DNA of 5,909 nt, taken from NCBI GenBank assembly GCA_009786045.1, contig WQTY01000152.1:1-5909 (forward strand). The letters are read 5' to 3'. The notes below the pieces were generated by a model that was not told the origin of the DNA, did not search any database, and was given only the letters and a program-made list of their open reading frames with translations. This DNA is from Pseudomonadota bacterium (GTDB lineage Bacteria; Myxococcota_A; Bradymonadia; UBA4248). Shown here piece after piece: positions 5,793 to 5,909 of the stretch. Made by a program: the position numbers and the translations under genes. How positions within the stretch are numbered: position 1 is the first letter of the stretch; the number at the start of each line of letters is the position of its first letter.

Positions 5793-5819
5793 GTCGCCCC
5801 TACTACTACAGGTTTTTTT
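5779..5819 (+). terminator. GGGCGACCG hairpin followed by a T-run; possible phoH terminator
   Basis: GGGCGACCG (5779-5787) pairs perfectly with CGGTCGCCC (5791-5799) around GGA. Seven T residues follow at 5813-5819, thirteen bases after the stem, which is too far for a classic intrinsic terminator. The GGGCGACC...GGTCGCCC palindrome also looks like a dispersed intergenic repeat. Confidence 0.4.
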
Positions 5820-5891
5820 GTGGGGGGCAGCGCCCCCTGCGCCGCTATCGGCCGCAAACCCCCTTTAAAAAGGGGGCGCGACCGATACGCG
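5816..5891. repeat. Nested hairpin cluster at the right edge
   Basis: TTTTGTGGGGGG (5816-5827) leads into GGGGGC-AGC-GCCCCC (5823-5837). Then CCCCCTTT (5859-5866) pairs with AAAGGGGG (5869-5876) around AA. TATCGG (5846-5851) pairs with CCGATA (5882-5887), and CGC (5843-5845) with GCG (5889-5891) past one bulged base, enclosing that hairpin. No coding frame is supported. The cluster may continue beyond the window. Confidence 0.65.
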
Positions 5892-5909
5892 TCTACCCCC
5901 TGTGCGGGG

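Overview
The window looks like a chromosomal housekeeping stretch of a Gram-negative-type bacterium of moderate GC content. There is no phage, plasmid, IS, CRISPR, tRNA or rRNA signal. The protein motifs are broadly bacterial. An arginine-type EF-P, a PIN-PhoH protein and GC-rich hairpin repeats would fit the PVC/Lentisphaerota or a deltaproteobacterial-like lineage, but that placement is a guess from remembered family patterns and not a result.

Layout: (1) 1-1165, minus strand, the N-terminal ~388 codons of lepA (elongation factor 4), running off the left edge. (2) 1166-1442, a divergent intergenic region with a 10-bp direct repeat, a 10-bp palindrome, two small hairpins and a possible tiny leader ORF. 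(3) 1443-2060, plus strand, a membrane protein with a YgjV-like N-terminus joined to a GNAT-type acetyltransferase-like C-terminus. (4) 2061-2279, between convergent genes, with two strong back-to-back hairpins and a degenerate partial copy of the first. (5) 2280-3269, minus strand, a Yip1-family five-helix membrane protein with an acidic, repeat-containing N-terminal tail. (6) 3347-3913, minus strand, efp, with arginine at the tip position that is modified in EF-P. (7) 3914-4300, a 387-bp divergent intergenic region with several hairpins. (8) 4301-5713, plus strand, a complete PIN-PhoH ATPase. (9) 5714-5909, non-coding, packed with a 21-bp tandem repeat and nested hairpins.

Two genes (lepA, efp) encode translation factors acting on stalled or compromised ribosomes, and PIN-PhoH proteins are linked to RNA metabolism. 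The genes are mostly divergent or convergent, so only efp and the Yip1 gene look like a transcription unit. The least ordinary part of the window is the non-coding DNA. Three intergenic regions carry hairpin clusters flanked by a related short motif (TTTTGTGGGGG or TTTTCTGTGGAGG), which suggests a dispersed palindromic repeat family. I see no convincing new defence or mobile system.
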